The position numbers and the translations under genes are program-made. Positions 36,907 to 45,658 of a stretch of 64,000 bases of DNA are shown here, piece by piece (the first letter of the stretch is position 1; the number at the start of each line of letters is the position of its first letter). Source of the stretch: Alitabrizicola rongguiensis. Its GTDB lineage: Bacteria > Pseudomonadota > Alphaproteobacteria > Rhodobacterales > Rhodobacteraceae. The notes below the pieces were generated by a model. It was given only the letters and a program-made list of their open reading frames with translations, had not been told where the DNA came from and searched no databases. Where the stretch lies: positions 868,001 to 932,000 of the forward strand of contig NZ_JAKENF010000001.1 of NCBI RefSeq assembly GCF_021491355.1, given 5' to 3'.

Positions 36907-37797
36907 TCAAGCACAAGGCACAACTTGGTCGGAGGTCCGCGACACGTGGCCTCGCCGCGCGCTGCGGGCAGGCTTCTTCTTGGTCTGTCGCCAGACGGGC
37001 CGCGTGGTGGGCGCGCCGAAATGGTACCCCTGAAGGCAGTCGACACCGGCGGCGGCAAGCCAAGCCGCCTCTTCCGCCGTTTCCACCGCCTCTGCCACCG
37101 TGAACATGTCGAATTGCCGGGCGATCAGCATCAGCGCCTGGGTCAGCACCTGATTGTCGGCATCATGGCCAATACCCCTGATGAACTGACCGTCTATCTT
37201 GACGATATCAAAGGAAAACTCCCGAAAATGCCGAAAGGCGGTGAACCCGGATCCGAAATCGTCGAGAGCAAAGGTGATCCCGCGCCGATGCAGGTCGTCC
37301 ATGAAGGCCACGACGATTTCCGGCATCAGCATGGCGGAGCCTTCCGTGATCTCGAGGATCAGCCGATCGGCAACTGTCCGTTCGGCCACCAGGCCATTGC
37401 GCAGGATCTCGTTCCAGCGCGGGTAGCCGATGGACCGCGCGGACATGTTGATCGATACCCGCACTGTTGGCTCACGCCGCAGCGCGGACAGACCAAGCTC
37501 AAGCGCTGCGCAGTCGATCAGCCGCCCCAGGTCCGAGTTTTCTGCGACAGGCATGAAGTCGCGCGCGGGGATCGTCCGTCCATTTTCATCAAGTATGCGG
37601 ATCAAGCCCTCGTGAAAGGCGATTCGGCTGGTTTCCCGAGCGACGACCACCGGCTGGTAGGCCAGCGCCAGCCGGCCTTGGCGCAGCGCAGCGCGCACCA
37701 TGTCGGTCGTACGGCGCTCCTGTTCTGCCACAGCGAAGCTGAATGGACTCTCCGCCGCGCCCCCCGTGTCCCGTCTGTCTGCCCGGCGCCGCGCCAT
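36907..37797 (-). CDS. Stand-alone EAL domain protein (putative c-di-GMP phosphodiesterase)
   Basis: 296 residues with a single EAL domain and a basic N-terminal tail, no membrane segment and no GGDEF. The signature triplet reads EGL (63-65) rather than EAL. The catalytic set is otherwise present: Glu63, Asn118 (NMSAR), Glu149/Glu152 (LEITEG), Asp179/Asp180 (LDDFGSG), Lys200 (VKIDGQFI), Glu237 (AEAVET) and Gln256 (LQGYHFG). Activity therefore looks possible. The C-terminal 25 residues are basic and low in complexity. It lies 78 bases upstream of phbA on the same strand. Confidence 0.87.
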   Translation of the reverse strand: MARRRADRRDTGGAAESPFSFAVAEQERRTTDMVRAALRQGRLALAYQPVVVARETSRIAFHEGLIRILDENGRTIPARDFMPVAENSDLGRLIDCAALELGLSALRREPTVRVSINMSARSIGYPRWNEILRNGLVAERTVADRLILEITEGSAMLMPEIVVAFMDDLHRRGITFALDDFGSGFTAFRHFREFSFDIVKIDGQFIRGIGHDADNQVLTQALMLIARQFDMFTVAEAVETAEEAAWLAAAGVDCLQGYHFGAPTTRPVWRQTKKKPARSARRGHVSRTSDQVVPCA

Positions 37798-37890
37798 GCC
37801 GATCTCCGCTTTGCTTGGTCTCGACAGGCTGCGATCTGGGCCGTAAAGAAGTGGTGAAGTTTCTATTTTGTTCCAAATTGCGAGAAGCTG

Positions 37891-38466
37891 ATGAGCGAGC
37901 CTGTCCGCTGTGGCTGGTGCGGGACCGATCCGCTTTATGTCACCTATCACGACACCGAATGGGGCATGCCCGAACGCGATGGCCGTGCGCTGTGGGAAAA
38001 GCTGATCCTCGACGGGTTCCAGGCAGGCCTCGCCTGGATCACCATCCTGCGCAAGCGCGAGGCCTTCCGCAGCGCCTTCGCCAGCTTTCGACCGGAGGTG
38101 ATCGCCGGGTGGGGCGAGGCCGAGGTCCAGCGCCTGCTGGCCGATCCCAGCATCATCCGCCACCGCGGCAAGATCGAGGGCACGATCCGCGGGGCGCAGG
38201 CCTACCTGCGCATCGAGGAACGCGAGGGCTTCTCGAACTACATGTGGCGCTATGTCGGTGGGCAGCCCCTTCGGCCCCGGCCCGCAACCATGTCCGACAT
38301 CCCGGCCCAGACCGACCTGTCCGCGCGCATCGCCAAGGACCTCAAGAAGGAAGGCTTCACCTTCTGCGGCCCGACCATCGTCTATGCGTTCATGCAGGCG
38401 ACCGGCATGGTCAATGACCATCTGGTGACCTGCCATTGCCACGACCGGATCGCGGCGCTCGGCTAA
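37891..38466 (+). CDS. tag: DNA-3-methyladenine glycosylase I
   Basis: Removes 3-methyladenine from alkylated DNA. The 191 residues begin with the zinc snap RCGWCGTDPLYVTYHDTEWG (Cys7, His20) and end with its other half, VNDHLVTCHCH (His177 and Cys181 or Cys183). The helix-hairpin region LILDGFQAGLAWITILRKREAFR is conserved. It is divergent from the EAL gene with 93 bases between the start codons. Confidence 0.95.
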   Translation: MSEPVRCGWCGTDPLYVTYHDTEWGMPERDGRALWEKLILDGFQAGLAWITILRKREAFRSAFASFRPEVIAGWGEAEVQRLLADPSIIRHRGKIEGTIRGAQAYLRIEEREGFSNYMWRYVGGQPLRPRPATMSDIPAQTDLSARIAKDLKKEGFTFCGPTIVYAFMQATGMVNDHLVTCHCHDRIAALG

Positions 38467-38650
38467 GGCTCTTGCCTAGGCGGCAATATTCCGCGATCCT
38501 CGGCGTATGGGTCCGCAGTTCACCCAGGCGCCACCAGCCCGTCACGGGCAGCTAGACCTGCGACAAACCGATCGCTTCGCACCTGTCCTTGTCTCGTGCC
38601 CGATCGCAAGCGGTGGCCAGCGACCCTGAGCGGCACGTCACGAGGCTGAC

Positions 38651-39190
38651 ATGACCAGAACTGCCTTTCCCTTCCGGGTGGATGACATCTCCGCCCTTGC
38701 CCGTTCTTTGCGTGCCCAACTGCCAGAGAACGCCGAGCGGCCCGGCCACCTGACGCTTATGAACATGCTCGCCCGCGGCGCGGGCTATCGCAACTTCCAG
38801 CATTTCCGTGCCGCGCAGGCGGCGGACGAACGGCTGGAGGCTCCGCCACCCCCTGCACCGGACCATGCCCGCGTCGAACAGGTAATGCGTCATTTCGATC
38901 CCGCCGGCCGGCTCCTTCGCTGGCCATCGCGGACCTGGATGCAGCACCTTGCGCTCTGGCCGCTCTGGGCGCGCTTTCCCCGCGGGGAAATCCTGTCCGA
39001 GCGGCAGGTGACCACGCTTCTGCGCCAGTGGCACGATTTCGACGATCCGGCGATCCTGCGCCGGACGTTGGTCGAACTGGGGCTTCTGTGGCGCACTCAG
39101 GATGGGCGCGAATACCGGCGGATCGAACTTGCCCCCTCGCCCGAGGCGAAGGCGCTGATCCGCCTTACCCATCGCAGCGCCACCGGCTGA
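38651..39190 (+). CDS. DUF2087 domain protein
   Basis: 179-residue soluble protein. The C-terminal half (about 85-165) matches DUF2087: LLRWPSRTWMQHLALWPLWARF, then ILSERQVTTLLRQWHDFDDPAILRRTLVELGLLWRTQDGREYRR, a winged-helix-like arrangement. The N-terminal 60 residues form a separate helical module (FPFRVDDISALARSLRAQL, LMNMLARGAGYRNFQHFRAA). DUF2087 often occurs in regulators, so a DNA-binding role is plausible but unproved. It ends just before a perfect palindrome. Confidence 0.82.
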   Translation: MTRTAFPFRVDDISALARSLRAQLPENAERPGHLTLMNMLARGAGYRNFQHFRAAQAADERLEAPPPPAPDHARVEQVMRHFDPAGRLLRWPSRTWMQHLALWPLWARFPRGEILSERQVTTLLRQWHDFDDPAILRRTLVELGLLWRTQDGREYRRIELAPSPEAKALIRLTHRSATG

Positions 39191-39197
39191 GCGAGGC

Positions 39198-39222
39198 GCC
39201 AAGAGTTTTCAAAACTCTTGGC
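39198..39222. repeat. Perfect palindrome GCCAAGAGTTTT-C-AAAACTCTTGGC
   Basis: Twelve-base arms around a single C lie between the stops of two convergent genes (39190 and 39244), where a two-way terminator would be expected. It shares its ends and layout with the palindrome at 1638-1661, with the central G/C pair exchanged, suggesting one family of elements. Confidence 0.78.
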
Positions 39223-39243
39223 AATTTCCCAAGAAGGAAACTG

Positions 39244-39792
39244 CTACTGACCTGCCGCAAGCGCGGTGAGGACAGCCTTGGCGTCGTCGCTGTCCCAGAC
39301 GGCGTCGCCGATCAGTCGCGCGACCTCTTCTCCCTCGGGATTCAGGATCAGCGTGACCGGCAGGCCCAGCACCCCAAGCTCGCGCGACAGCGCCGATTTC
39401 GGGTCGCGCAGGATCGGCAGGTTGGTCACGCCGGCATCACCATAGAAACGATTGATAGCCTCGACCGAGTTGCGACCGGTCGCCACCGGCAGGACGGCGA
39501 CTTCCGGCATCGCCGCCTGAAGCCGGTCGAGTGACGGCATCTCGATCCGGCAAGGCGCGCACCAGGTCGCCCAGAAGTTCAGGACAACCCATTTCCCCTT
39601 CCATTCCGCCAACTGCCGCTCTGCATCGCCGCCATCGACGATCGCGATTTCCGGCAAGGGCTTCGGGGCTTCGGCGAAAACCAGCTTCTTCATCTCGCCG
39701 GTCGCAAGCGCGGCAGCGTCGGCTCCGGCAAGGGCCGGATTTGCACAGAGGGCAAGGGCCGTATAAAGACCGATCGCGACAATCCGCAGCAC
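39244..39792 (-). CDS. TlpA-like thioredoxin-fold disulfide reductase
   Basis: 182-residue exported protein: a signal peptide ([19 protein letters not shown]) and then a TlpA/ResA-type thioredoxin fold with [21 protein letters not shown]. It includes the redox CAPC pair, the cis-proline segment [16 protein letters not shown], and [11 protein letters not shown] at the end. Such proteins reduce cysteines in apocytochrome c or cytochrome oxidase assembly; the target here is unknown. The start is a GTG at 39792 with GGAGG six bases upstream, 24 bases from the divergent argH start. Confidence 0.9.
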   Translation of the reverse strand: MLRIVAIGLYTALALCANPALAGADAAALATGEMKKLVFAEAPKPLPEIAIVDGGDAERQLAEWKGKWVVLNFWATWCAPCRIEMPSLDRLQAAMPEVAVLPVATGRNSVEAINRFYGDAGVTNLPILRDPKSALSRELGVLGLPVTLILNPEGEEVARLIGDAVWDSDDAKAVLTALAAGQ

Positions 39793-39816
39793 GTTTTCCC
39801 TCCGAAGGGTCCCAAG

Positions 39817-41223
39817 ATGTCCGACACGACGCCGAAGTCTGCTACCGCCAACCAGATGTGGGGCGGGCGCTTCGCCACCGGTCCCGACGCGATCATGCAG
39901 GCCATCAACGCCTCGATCGGTTTCGACAAGCGGCTCTATGCGCAGGACATCCAAGGCTCGCGCGCCCATGCGGCGATGCTCGCCGCGACAGGCATCCTGA
40001 CCAATAAGGACGTCGAAGCGATCCGGGAAGGCCTTCTCACGGTCTTGTCAGAGATCGAGGCCGGCAATTTCACCTTCAAGGTGGAACTCGAAGACATCCA
40101 CATGAACGTGGAGGCCCGCCTGAAAGAGATCATCGGTGAACCTGCGGGGCGGTTGCATACGGCCCGCTCCCGCAATGACCAGGTCGCCGTCGACTTCCGT
40201 CTCTGGGTCCGCGACCAGTGCGACGCCGCAATCACGGGCATCGAGGCGCTGATGCGCGCCTTCCTTGCTCAGGCCGAGGCGGGTGCTGATTGGGTGATGC
40301 CTGGATTCACCCATCTTCAGACCGCGCAGCCCGTGACCTGGGGCCACCACATGATGGCCTATGTCGAGATGCTGGGCCGCGACCGGTCGCGCTTCGCCGA
40401 CGCCCGCAAGCGGATGAACGAAAGCCCGCTCGGCGCCGCGGCGCTGGCGGGAACCTCGTTTCCGATCGACCGGCAGATGACGGCGACTGCGCTTGGCTTT
40501 GACCGGCCAACGGCCAATTCGCTCGACAGCGTTTCCGACCGCGACTTCGCGCTCGAGTTCCTTTCGGCCGCCTCGATCTGCGCCATGCACCTGTCGCGCT
40601 TCGCCGAAGAACTGGTCATCTGGTCCTCGGCCCAGTTCCGCTTCGTGCGACTGTCCGACCGCTGGACGACCGGCTCCAGCATCATGCCGCAGAAGAAGAA
40701 CCCCGACGCGGCAGAGCTTCTGCGCGCCAAGCTCGGGCGCATACTTGGCGCGACGGTCGCGCTTTTCACCGTCATGAAGGGTCTCCCGCTGACCTATTCC
40801 AAGGACATGCAGGAGGACAAGGAACAGGTCTTCGACGCGTCCGATACGCTGATGCTGGGCCTCGCAGCCATGACCGGTATGGTGCAGGACATGACGGCGA
40901 ACCGCGACAGCCTCGCCGCCGCAGCTGCCTCGGGTTTCTCGACAGCCACCGATCTGGCTGACTGGCTGGTCCGCACGCTGAACCTGCCGTTCCGCGATGC
41001 CCATCACGTCACGGGCACGCTGGTTGCGAAGGCCGAGGCGAAAGGCTGCGACCTGCCCGACCTCACTCTGGCCGAGATGCAATCCGTCCATCCCGGCATA
41101 ACCGCCGACGTCTTTACCGTTCTCGGTGTGGAAAACTCGGTTCGCAGCCGTATGTCTTATGGAGGGACGGCTCCGGAACAGGTCCGCGCCCAAATCGCCC
41201 GCTGGAAGGAGCTTCTGAAATGA
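39817..41223 (+). CDS. argH: Argininosuccinate lyase
   Basis: Last enzyme of arginine synthesis, splitting argininosuccinate into arginine and fumarate. The 468 residues show [14 protein letters not shown] at the start, the [13 protein letters not shown] and [16 protein letters not shown] active-site segments, and the superfamily signature [12 protein letters not shown] with the flexible catalytic serine loop. It is followed without gap (ATGA) by a small lipoprotein gene and then, two genes on, by lysA. Its start lies only 24 bases from the divergent TlpA-like gene. Confidence 0.97.
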   Translation: MSDTTPKSATANQMWGGRFATGPDAIMQAINASIGFDKRLYAQDIQGSRAHAAMLAATGILTNKDVEAIREGLLTVLSEIEAGNFTFKVELEDIHMNVEARLKEIIGEPAGRLHTARSRNDQVAVDFRLWVRDQCDAAITGIEALMRAFLAQAEAGADWVMPGFTHLQTAQPVTWGHHMMAYVEMLGRDRSRFADARKRMNESPLGAAALAGTSFPIDRQMTATALGFDRPTANSLDSVSDRDFALEFLSAASICAMHLSRFAEELVIWSSAQFRFVRLSDRWTTGSSIMPQKKNPDAAELLRAKLGRILGATVALFTVMKGLPLTYSKDMQEDKEQVFDASDTLMLGLAAMTGMVQDMTANRDSLAAAAASGFSTATDLADWLVRTLNLPFRDAHHVTGTLVAKAEAKGCDLPDLTLAEMQSVHPGITADVFTVLGVENSVRSRMSYGGTAPEQVRAQIARWKELLK

Positions 41224-41420
41224 CCCGTATCATCCCGGCCCTGGCTATGCTTGCCGTGTTGGCCGCCTGCGGCGCCGACGGAAAACCGATCCCACCGGCG
41301 AAGCCTGCCCCGCAAGCGGCTTCAACTGGCACGGGCTTGAGCATCACCGGCGACGGCCGCTTTGGCGTATCGAGCGGCGAGCGCGGCGGTTCGTCCGGAA
41401 GCAGCGGGTCCGGCTATTGA
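41220..41420 (+). CDS. Small LptM-like lipoprotein
   Basis: 66-residue lipoprotein precursor. The signal sequence ends in the lipobox LAAC with the acylated Cys17. The mature part is only about 50 residues: [12 protein letters not shown] followed by a glycine/serine-rich tail. Small lipoproteins of this type next to lysA are the LptM (YifL) group, which in Escherichia coli assists maturation of the LptD/LptE outer-membrane LPS translocon. The assignment rests on the lipobox, the CGxxGxPxxPP-like motif and the neighbourhood. It overlaps argH as ATGA. Confidence 0.82.
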   Translation: MTRIIPALAMLAVLAACGADGKPIPPAKPAPQAASTGTGLSITGDGRFGVSSGERGGSSGSSGSGY

Positions 41421-41433
41421 CGCAAGGCGCCGC

Positions 41434-41754
41434 ATGATGTCCCCGCTACGGTTGATCTATCTTGCTCTCGCCATCTGGGGAGCAATTCACCCGATGTCCT
41501 GGTTCGTTGCGTACATGCGCGAAACCGGAACCGGCCTGAGCGGTCTGATCGATGCGTGGTACGTCAACGCCTCGACCACCGGCTTGACCTGGGATCTGAC
41601 GATCTCGGCCATCGCCCTGACGATATGGATCATCGCCGAAACGCGCATCCGCCGGAACTGGACCGCTCTCGTCGCGATACCGGCAACCTTCTGCATCGGC
41701 GTATCCTGCGGGTTGCCGCTGTATCTGTTCCTGCGCACCCGGCCGGTCGGCTGA
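41434..41754 (+). CDS. DUF2834 family membrane protein
   Basis: 106-residue protein with three membrane helices. The DUF2834 pattern is clear: LIYLALAIWGAIHPMSWFVAYMRETG, WYVNASTTGLTWDLTISAIALTIWIIAE, and VSCGLPLYLFLRTRP at the C-terminus. Function is unknown. AAGG precedes tandem ATGs at 41434 and 41437. It lies between the lipoprotein gene and lysA, in the same direction. Confidence 0.85.
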   Translation: MMSPLRLIYLALAIWGAIHPMSWFVAYMRETGTGLSGLIDAWYVNASTTGLTWDLTISAIALTIWIIAETRIRRNWTALVAIPATFCIGVSCGLPLYLFLRTRPVG

Positions 41755-41818
41755 AAGCCCTTCCGGCGACAGGGAAATTCCCGTATCCCGGGCCGAAGGA
41801 TCATCGGGGACGACGGGC

Positions 41819-43087
41819 ATGGACCACTTCCTTTACCGCAACGGCGCGCTTCATGCCGAGGATGTGCCCGTGGCCGTGATCGCAGCTGCAGTCGGCACGC
41901 CATTCTATGTGTATTCGACTGCGACCCTGACCCGGCACTATCACCTGTTCACCGAGGCACTGGCGCCGCTGCCAAATCTGGTCTGCTTCGCCATCAAGTC
42001 GCTGTCGAACGTGGCCGTCCTCAAGACGCTTGGCGATCTTGGCGCCGGCATGGACGTGGTATCGGGCGGCGAGTACCTACGCGCCAAGGCCGCAGGCGTG
42101 CCCGGCGAGCGGATCGTGTTCTCGGGCGTCGGCAAGACGCGGGAGGAAATGCGCCTGGCGCTGGAAGGCGGCATCCGCCAGTTCAACGTCGAGGGCGAAC
42201 CGGAGCTGCGCGCCCTGTCAGAAGTCGCGGCCGGTCTCGGGCGCACCGCTCCTATCACCATCCGGGTCAACCCGGACGTCGATGCCCGCACGCATGAAAA
42301 GATCGCGACCGGCAAGAAAGAAAACAAGTTCGGCATCCCGATCGAGCGCGCCTCGGCCGTCTATGCTGAAGCGGCGGCGCTGCCCGGCATCGAGGTCATC
42401 GGCATCGATGTGCATATCGGCAGCCAGCTGACCGAACTCGAACCCTTCGAACAAGCCTATCTCAAGGTCGCAGATCTGACCCGACGCCTGCGGTCAGAGG
42501 GGCATGACATTCGCCGGCTCGACCTTGGCGGCGGCCTGGGCATTCCCTACACCCGATCGAACGAGGCACCACCTTTGCCGACGGACTACGGGGCGCTCAT
42601 CAAGCGCACGGTTGGCGATCTGGGCTGCGAGATCGAGATCGAGCCCGGACGGCTGATCTCGGGCAATGCCGGCCTTCTGGTCGCCTCGGTGATTTACGTC
42701 AAGAACGGCGAGGGGCGTGACTTCCTGATCCTTGACGCCGCCATGAACGACCTTGTCCGTCCGTCGATGTATGGCGCCCATCACGACATCATCCCGGTCA
42801 TCGAGCCCGCCCCCGGGACCGCGCCACATCCCTATGATGTCGTCGGACCGGTCTGCGAAACCGGCGACACCTTTGCCAAGGGCCGCCCCGTCGCGCCGCT
42901 GCGCGAAGGCGACCTCGTCGCCTTCCGCTCGGCCGGAGCCTATGGCGCAGTGATGGCCTCGGAGTACAACACCCGTCCGCTGGTGCCGGAAGTGCTTGTG
43001 AAGGGCGATCAATTCGCCGTCATCCGGGCACGTCCTTCGTTTGACGAAATCCTGAAGCGCGATACCATTCCATCGTGGCTCGAGTAG
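41819..43087 (+). CDS. lysA: Diaminopimelate decarboxylase
   Basis: PLP enzyme that makes lysine from meso-diaminopimelate. The 422 residues fit the alanine-racemase-type barrel: PLP lysine Lys60 (VCFAIKSLSN), GAGMDVVSGGEYLRA, the HIGSQLTELEPF histidine region, the glycine-rich LDLGGGLGIPY, EPGRLISGNAG, and the C-terminal GPVCETGDTFA with the cross-subunit cysteine. It follows DUF2834 and is trailed by the large TIGR02302 gene. Confidence 0.97.
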   Translation: MDHFLYRNGALHAEDVPVAVIAAAVGTPFYVYSTATLTRHYHLFTEALAPLPNLVCFAIKSLSNVAVLKTLGDLGAGMDVVSGGEYLRAKAAGVPGERIVFSGVGKTREEMRLALEGGIRQFNVEGEPELRALSEVAAGLGRTAPITIRVNPDVDARTHEKIATGKKENKFGIPIERASAVYAEAAALPGIEVIGIDVHIGSQLTELEPFEQAYLKVADLTRRLRSEGHDIRRLDLGGGLGIPYTRSNEAPPLPTDYGALIKRTVGDLGCEIEIEPGRLISGNAGLLVASVIYVKNGEGRDFLILDAAMNDLVRPSMYGAHHDIIPVIEPAPGTAPHPYDVVGPVCETGDTFAKGRPVAPLREGDLVAFRSAGAYGAVMASEYNTRPLVPEVLVKGDQFAVIRARPSFDEILKRDTIPSWLE

Positions 43088-43107
43088 CCCCGGACCGGCA
43101 AAAGGGC

Positions 43108-45636
43108 ATGACACTGGCTTCACAGGACGACATCCTTGACCGAATCCGCCTGCCGCTGCGCCTGACTTGGGCAGGGCTTTGGTGTGAACGTCTTGTCAGG
43201 GCGTTCTGGCCGCTTTGGTCCCTCGCCATCGCAACGCTTTCCGCGCTGGCCTTTGGCGTGCAGGACTGGCTCCCTCTCGAAGCCGCCTGGGTCGGACTTC
43301 TGTCCATCCTGGCCGGAGCCGTGTGGGCTCTTGTCACGGGCCTGTCGCGGTTTCGAAAGCCGCGCCGGACCGACGCGCTCGAGCGGCTAGACAGCGCGCT
43401 TCCCGGCCATCCCATCTCTGCCCTGACCGACACGCAGGCGATCGGCATAGGCGACCCGGCCTCCGCAGCCGTCTGGGAGGCTCACCGCGCTCGAATGGCG
43501 GCACGCGCGGCCCAGGCGAAAGCGGTTTCGCCCGATCTTCGGCTTGCACGCCGCGACCCCTATGCCCTGCGCTATGTCGCGCTGACTGCACTTGTCATCG
43601 CCCTGATGTTCGGCTCGCTCTGGCGGGTCACGACCGTTGCCGGCCTGACACCGGGCGGCGCTGTCGATCTCGCCTCGGGTCCGGTCTGGGAAGGCTGGGC
43701 GCAGCCGCCCGCCTACACAGGAAAACCAAGCCTCTATCTGAACGACATCAGGACCGAGGATCTGACCCTGCCGGTCGGAACGCGGGTGCTTGTCAGGCTA
43801 TATGGCGATGTCGGCGCGCTGACCTTGGCCGAAACCGTCTCGGGGCGCACCGATCCGCAGCCGGCCTCGGCTCCATCACAGGACTTTACCGTCACGCGCA
43901 GTGGCAAGATCAGCATCGACGGTCCAGGGGGCAGGGAATGGGAGATCCGCGCCCTGCCGGATGCGCCTCCATCGATCAGCCCCACAGGGCAGATGACGCG
44001 GGGGCCGAAAGGGCAGCTGCAGCAGGCCTTCCAGGCGAATGACGATTATGGCGTCGCCGCAGGTCAGGCCACGATCGCGCTCGACCTCGCCGCTGTCGAC
44101 CGGCGCTTCGGACTTGGCGTGGACCCGGAGCCGCGCGACCCGGTGGTGCTGGACCTCCCCATGCCGATTTCGGGCAACCGGAAGGATTTTTCGGAAACCC
44201 TCGTCGACGACCTGTCGAAGCACGCTTTCGCTAACCTGCCAGTGACGGTCACACTTTCGGTGACTGATGCCGATGGACAGACCGGCACATCCGAGGCGTT
44301 CAAGACCGTCCTGCCCGGAAAGCGCTTTTTCGACCCGCTCGCCGCAGCATTGATCGAGTTGCGCCGCGACCTATTGTGGAACCGTTCGAATGCCCCGGAC
44401 ACGGTTCAGATCCTCAAGGCGGTGACTTACAAGCCCGAAGGCTTCATTCGCAGCGAGAAGGCCTATCTGAAGCTGCGCGTTCTGACGCGCGACCTCGACA
44501 CCCAAGCCGCGACGCTTTCGACGGAGGCGCGCGACCAGATGGCGGACGCCCTGTGGGACATTGCGCTTCTGATCGAGGAAGGCGACCTGGCCTCGGCACT
44601 CGCCCGGCTTCAACGCGCGCAGGATCGGCTGGACGAAGCGATCCGCAACGGCGCCGACAAGTCCGAGATCGACGAGCTGATGGCCGAGATGAAGGACGCG
44701 CTCAACGAGTATATGCGTCAGTTGGCTCAGCAGGCGCCTAAGGACGGCGAGCAGCAGCTTTCGCAGGACATGCAGGGGCTGCAGATGTCCGCCGACCAGC
44801 TCCAGCAGATGCTCGACAAGCTGCAGGAGCTGATGGAACAGGGCAAGACAGCCGAAGCACAGCAGTTGATGGAAGCGCTGCGTCAGCTCATGCAGAACAT
44901 GCAGGTTGTACAGGGCGAAGGCAATTCAGGCGGTCAGGGCAACACCCAGATGCAGGGCCTTGCCGACATGCTGCGCGAACAGCAGGAATTGTCGGATGAC
45001 TCCTTCCGCGAGCTTCAGGACCAGTTCAGCACCCAGCAGGGCCAAGGCGGGCAAGGCGGTCAGCAGGGAGAAGGCAGCGGCCCCGGCTCGGGGCAGAAGC
45101 CCGGCCAGTCAGGCCAGGGCGAAGCCCAGCCCGACAGCCGCAGCCTTGCCGAACGTCAGGGCGATCTGGGCGACCGGCTGGGCAATATGCAGAACCTTCC
45201 GGGAGCCGGGAGCGATGCCGGCGAAGAGGGGCGTCGTCAGCTTGACCGCGCCGGCCGCGCCATGGACGATGCCGAGCAGGCGCTGCGCGATGGCGATCTG
45301 TCCGGTGCGCTCGACAAGCAGGCCGAGGCCATGGACGCCATGCGCGAAGGCATGCGCAGCCTGGGCGAAGCCCTGGCCGAGGAGCAAGGTCGCCAGCCAG
45401 GAGAGCGTCAGGGCGGCGACCAGATCGGTCAGGCCGACCCGAACAGCCAGCGTGATCCCCTCGGCCGGAATACCGGGCAGGTCGGCAGAATAGGCTCCGA
45501 TCACAACATGCTTCAGGGCGAGGATGTCTATCGCCGGGCGCAGGAGCTTCTGGACGAGATCCGTCGCCGTTCGGGCGATCAGAGCCGGCCGGAGTCCGAA
45601 CTCGAATACCTGCGCCGGTTGCTCGAGCGGTTCTGA
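43108..45636 (+). CDS. TIGR02302/DUF4175 large membrane protein
   Basis: 842-residue alphaproteobacterial protein of unknown function. Two or three membrane helices lie near the N-terminus (about 30-75 and 155-175). A beta-rich periplasmic-type region follows (about 190-420), then long helices. The C-terminal third (about 545-720) is extremely rich in glutamine, methionine and glycine, with many QQ, QGG and GQG runs that predict disorder or coiled coil. It ends in RRRSGDQSRPESELEYLRRLLERF. ATG at 43108 has AAAGGG upstream; a GTG 33 bases earlier lies within lysA. It is the last gene of the argH-lysA run. Confidence 0.87.
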   Translation: MTLASQDDILDRIRLPLRLTWAGLWCERLVRAFWPLWSLAIATLSALAFGVQDWLPLEAAWVGLLSILAGAVWALVTGLSRFRKPRRTDALERLDSALPGHPISALTDTQAIGIGDPASAAVWEAHRARMAARAAQAKAVSPDLRLARRDPYALRYVALTALVIALMFGSLWRVTTVAGLTPGGAVDLASGPVWEGWAQPPAYTGKPSLYLNDIRTEDLTLPVGTRVLVRLYGDVGALTLAETVSGRTDPQPASAPSQDFTVTRSGKISIDGPGGREWEIRALPDAPPSISPTGQMTRGPKGQLQQAFQANDDYGVAAGQATIALDLAAVDRRFGLGVDPEPRDPVVLDLPMPISGNRKDFSETLVDDLSKHAFANLPVTVTLSVTDADGQTGTSEAFKTVLPGKRFFDPLAAALIELRRDLLWNRSNAPDTVQILKAVTYKPEGFIRSEKAYLKLRVLTRDLDTQAATLSTEARDQMADALWDIALLIEEGDLASALARLQRAQDRLDEAIRNGADKSEIDELMAEMKDALNEYMRQLAQQAPKDGEQQLSQDMQGLQMSADQLQQMLDKLQELMEQGKTAEAQQLMEALRQLMQNMQVVQGEGNSGGQGNTQMQGLADMLREQQELSDDSFRELQDQFSTQQGQGGQGGQQGEGSGPGSGQKPGQSGQGEAQPDSRSLAERQGDLGDRLGNMQNLPGAGSDAGEEGRRQLDRAGRAMDDAEQALRDGDLSGALDKQAEAMDAMREGMRSLGEALAEEQGRQPGERQGGDQIGQADPNSQRDPLGRNTGQVGRIGSDHNMLQGEDVYRRAQELLDEIRRRSGDQSRPESELEYLRRLLERF

Positions 45637-45658
45637 CCCCCCAAGCCTCATTGGCAGT

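Noticed and set aside
38467-38650. Possible tRNA or small RNA in the spacer after tag
   Set aside because: No cloverleaf, no T-psi-C box and no convincing hairpin-plus-T-tail could be found.
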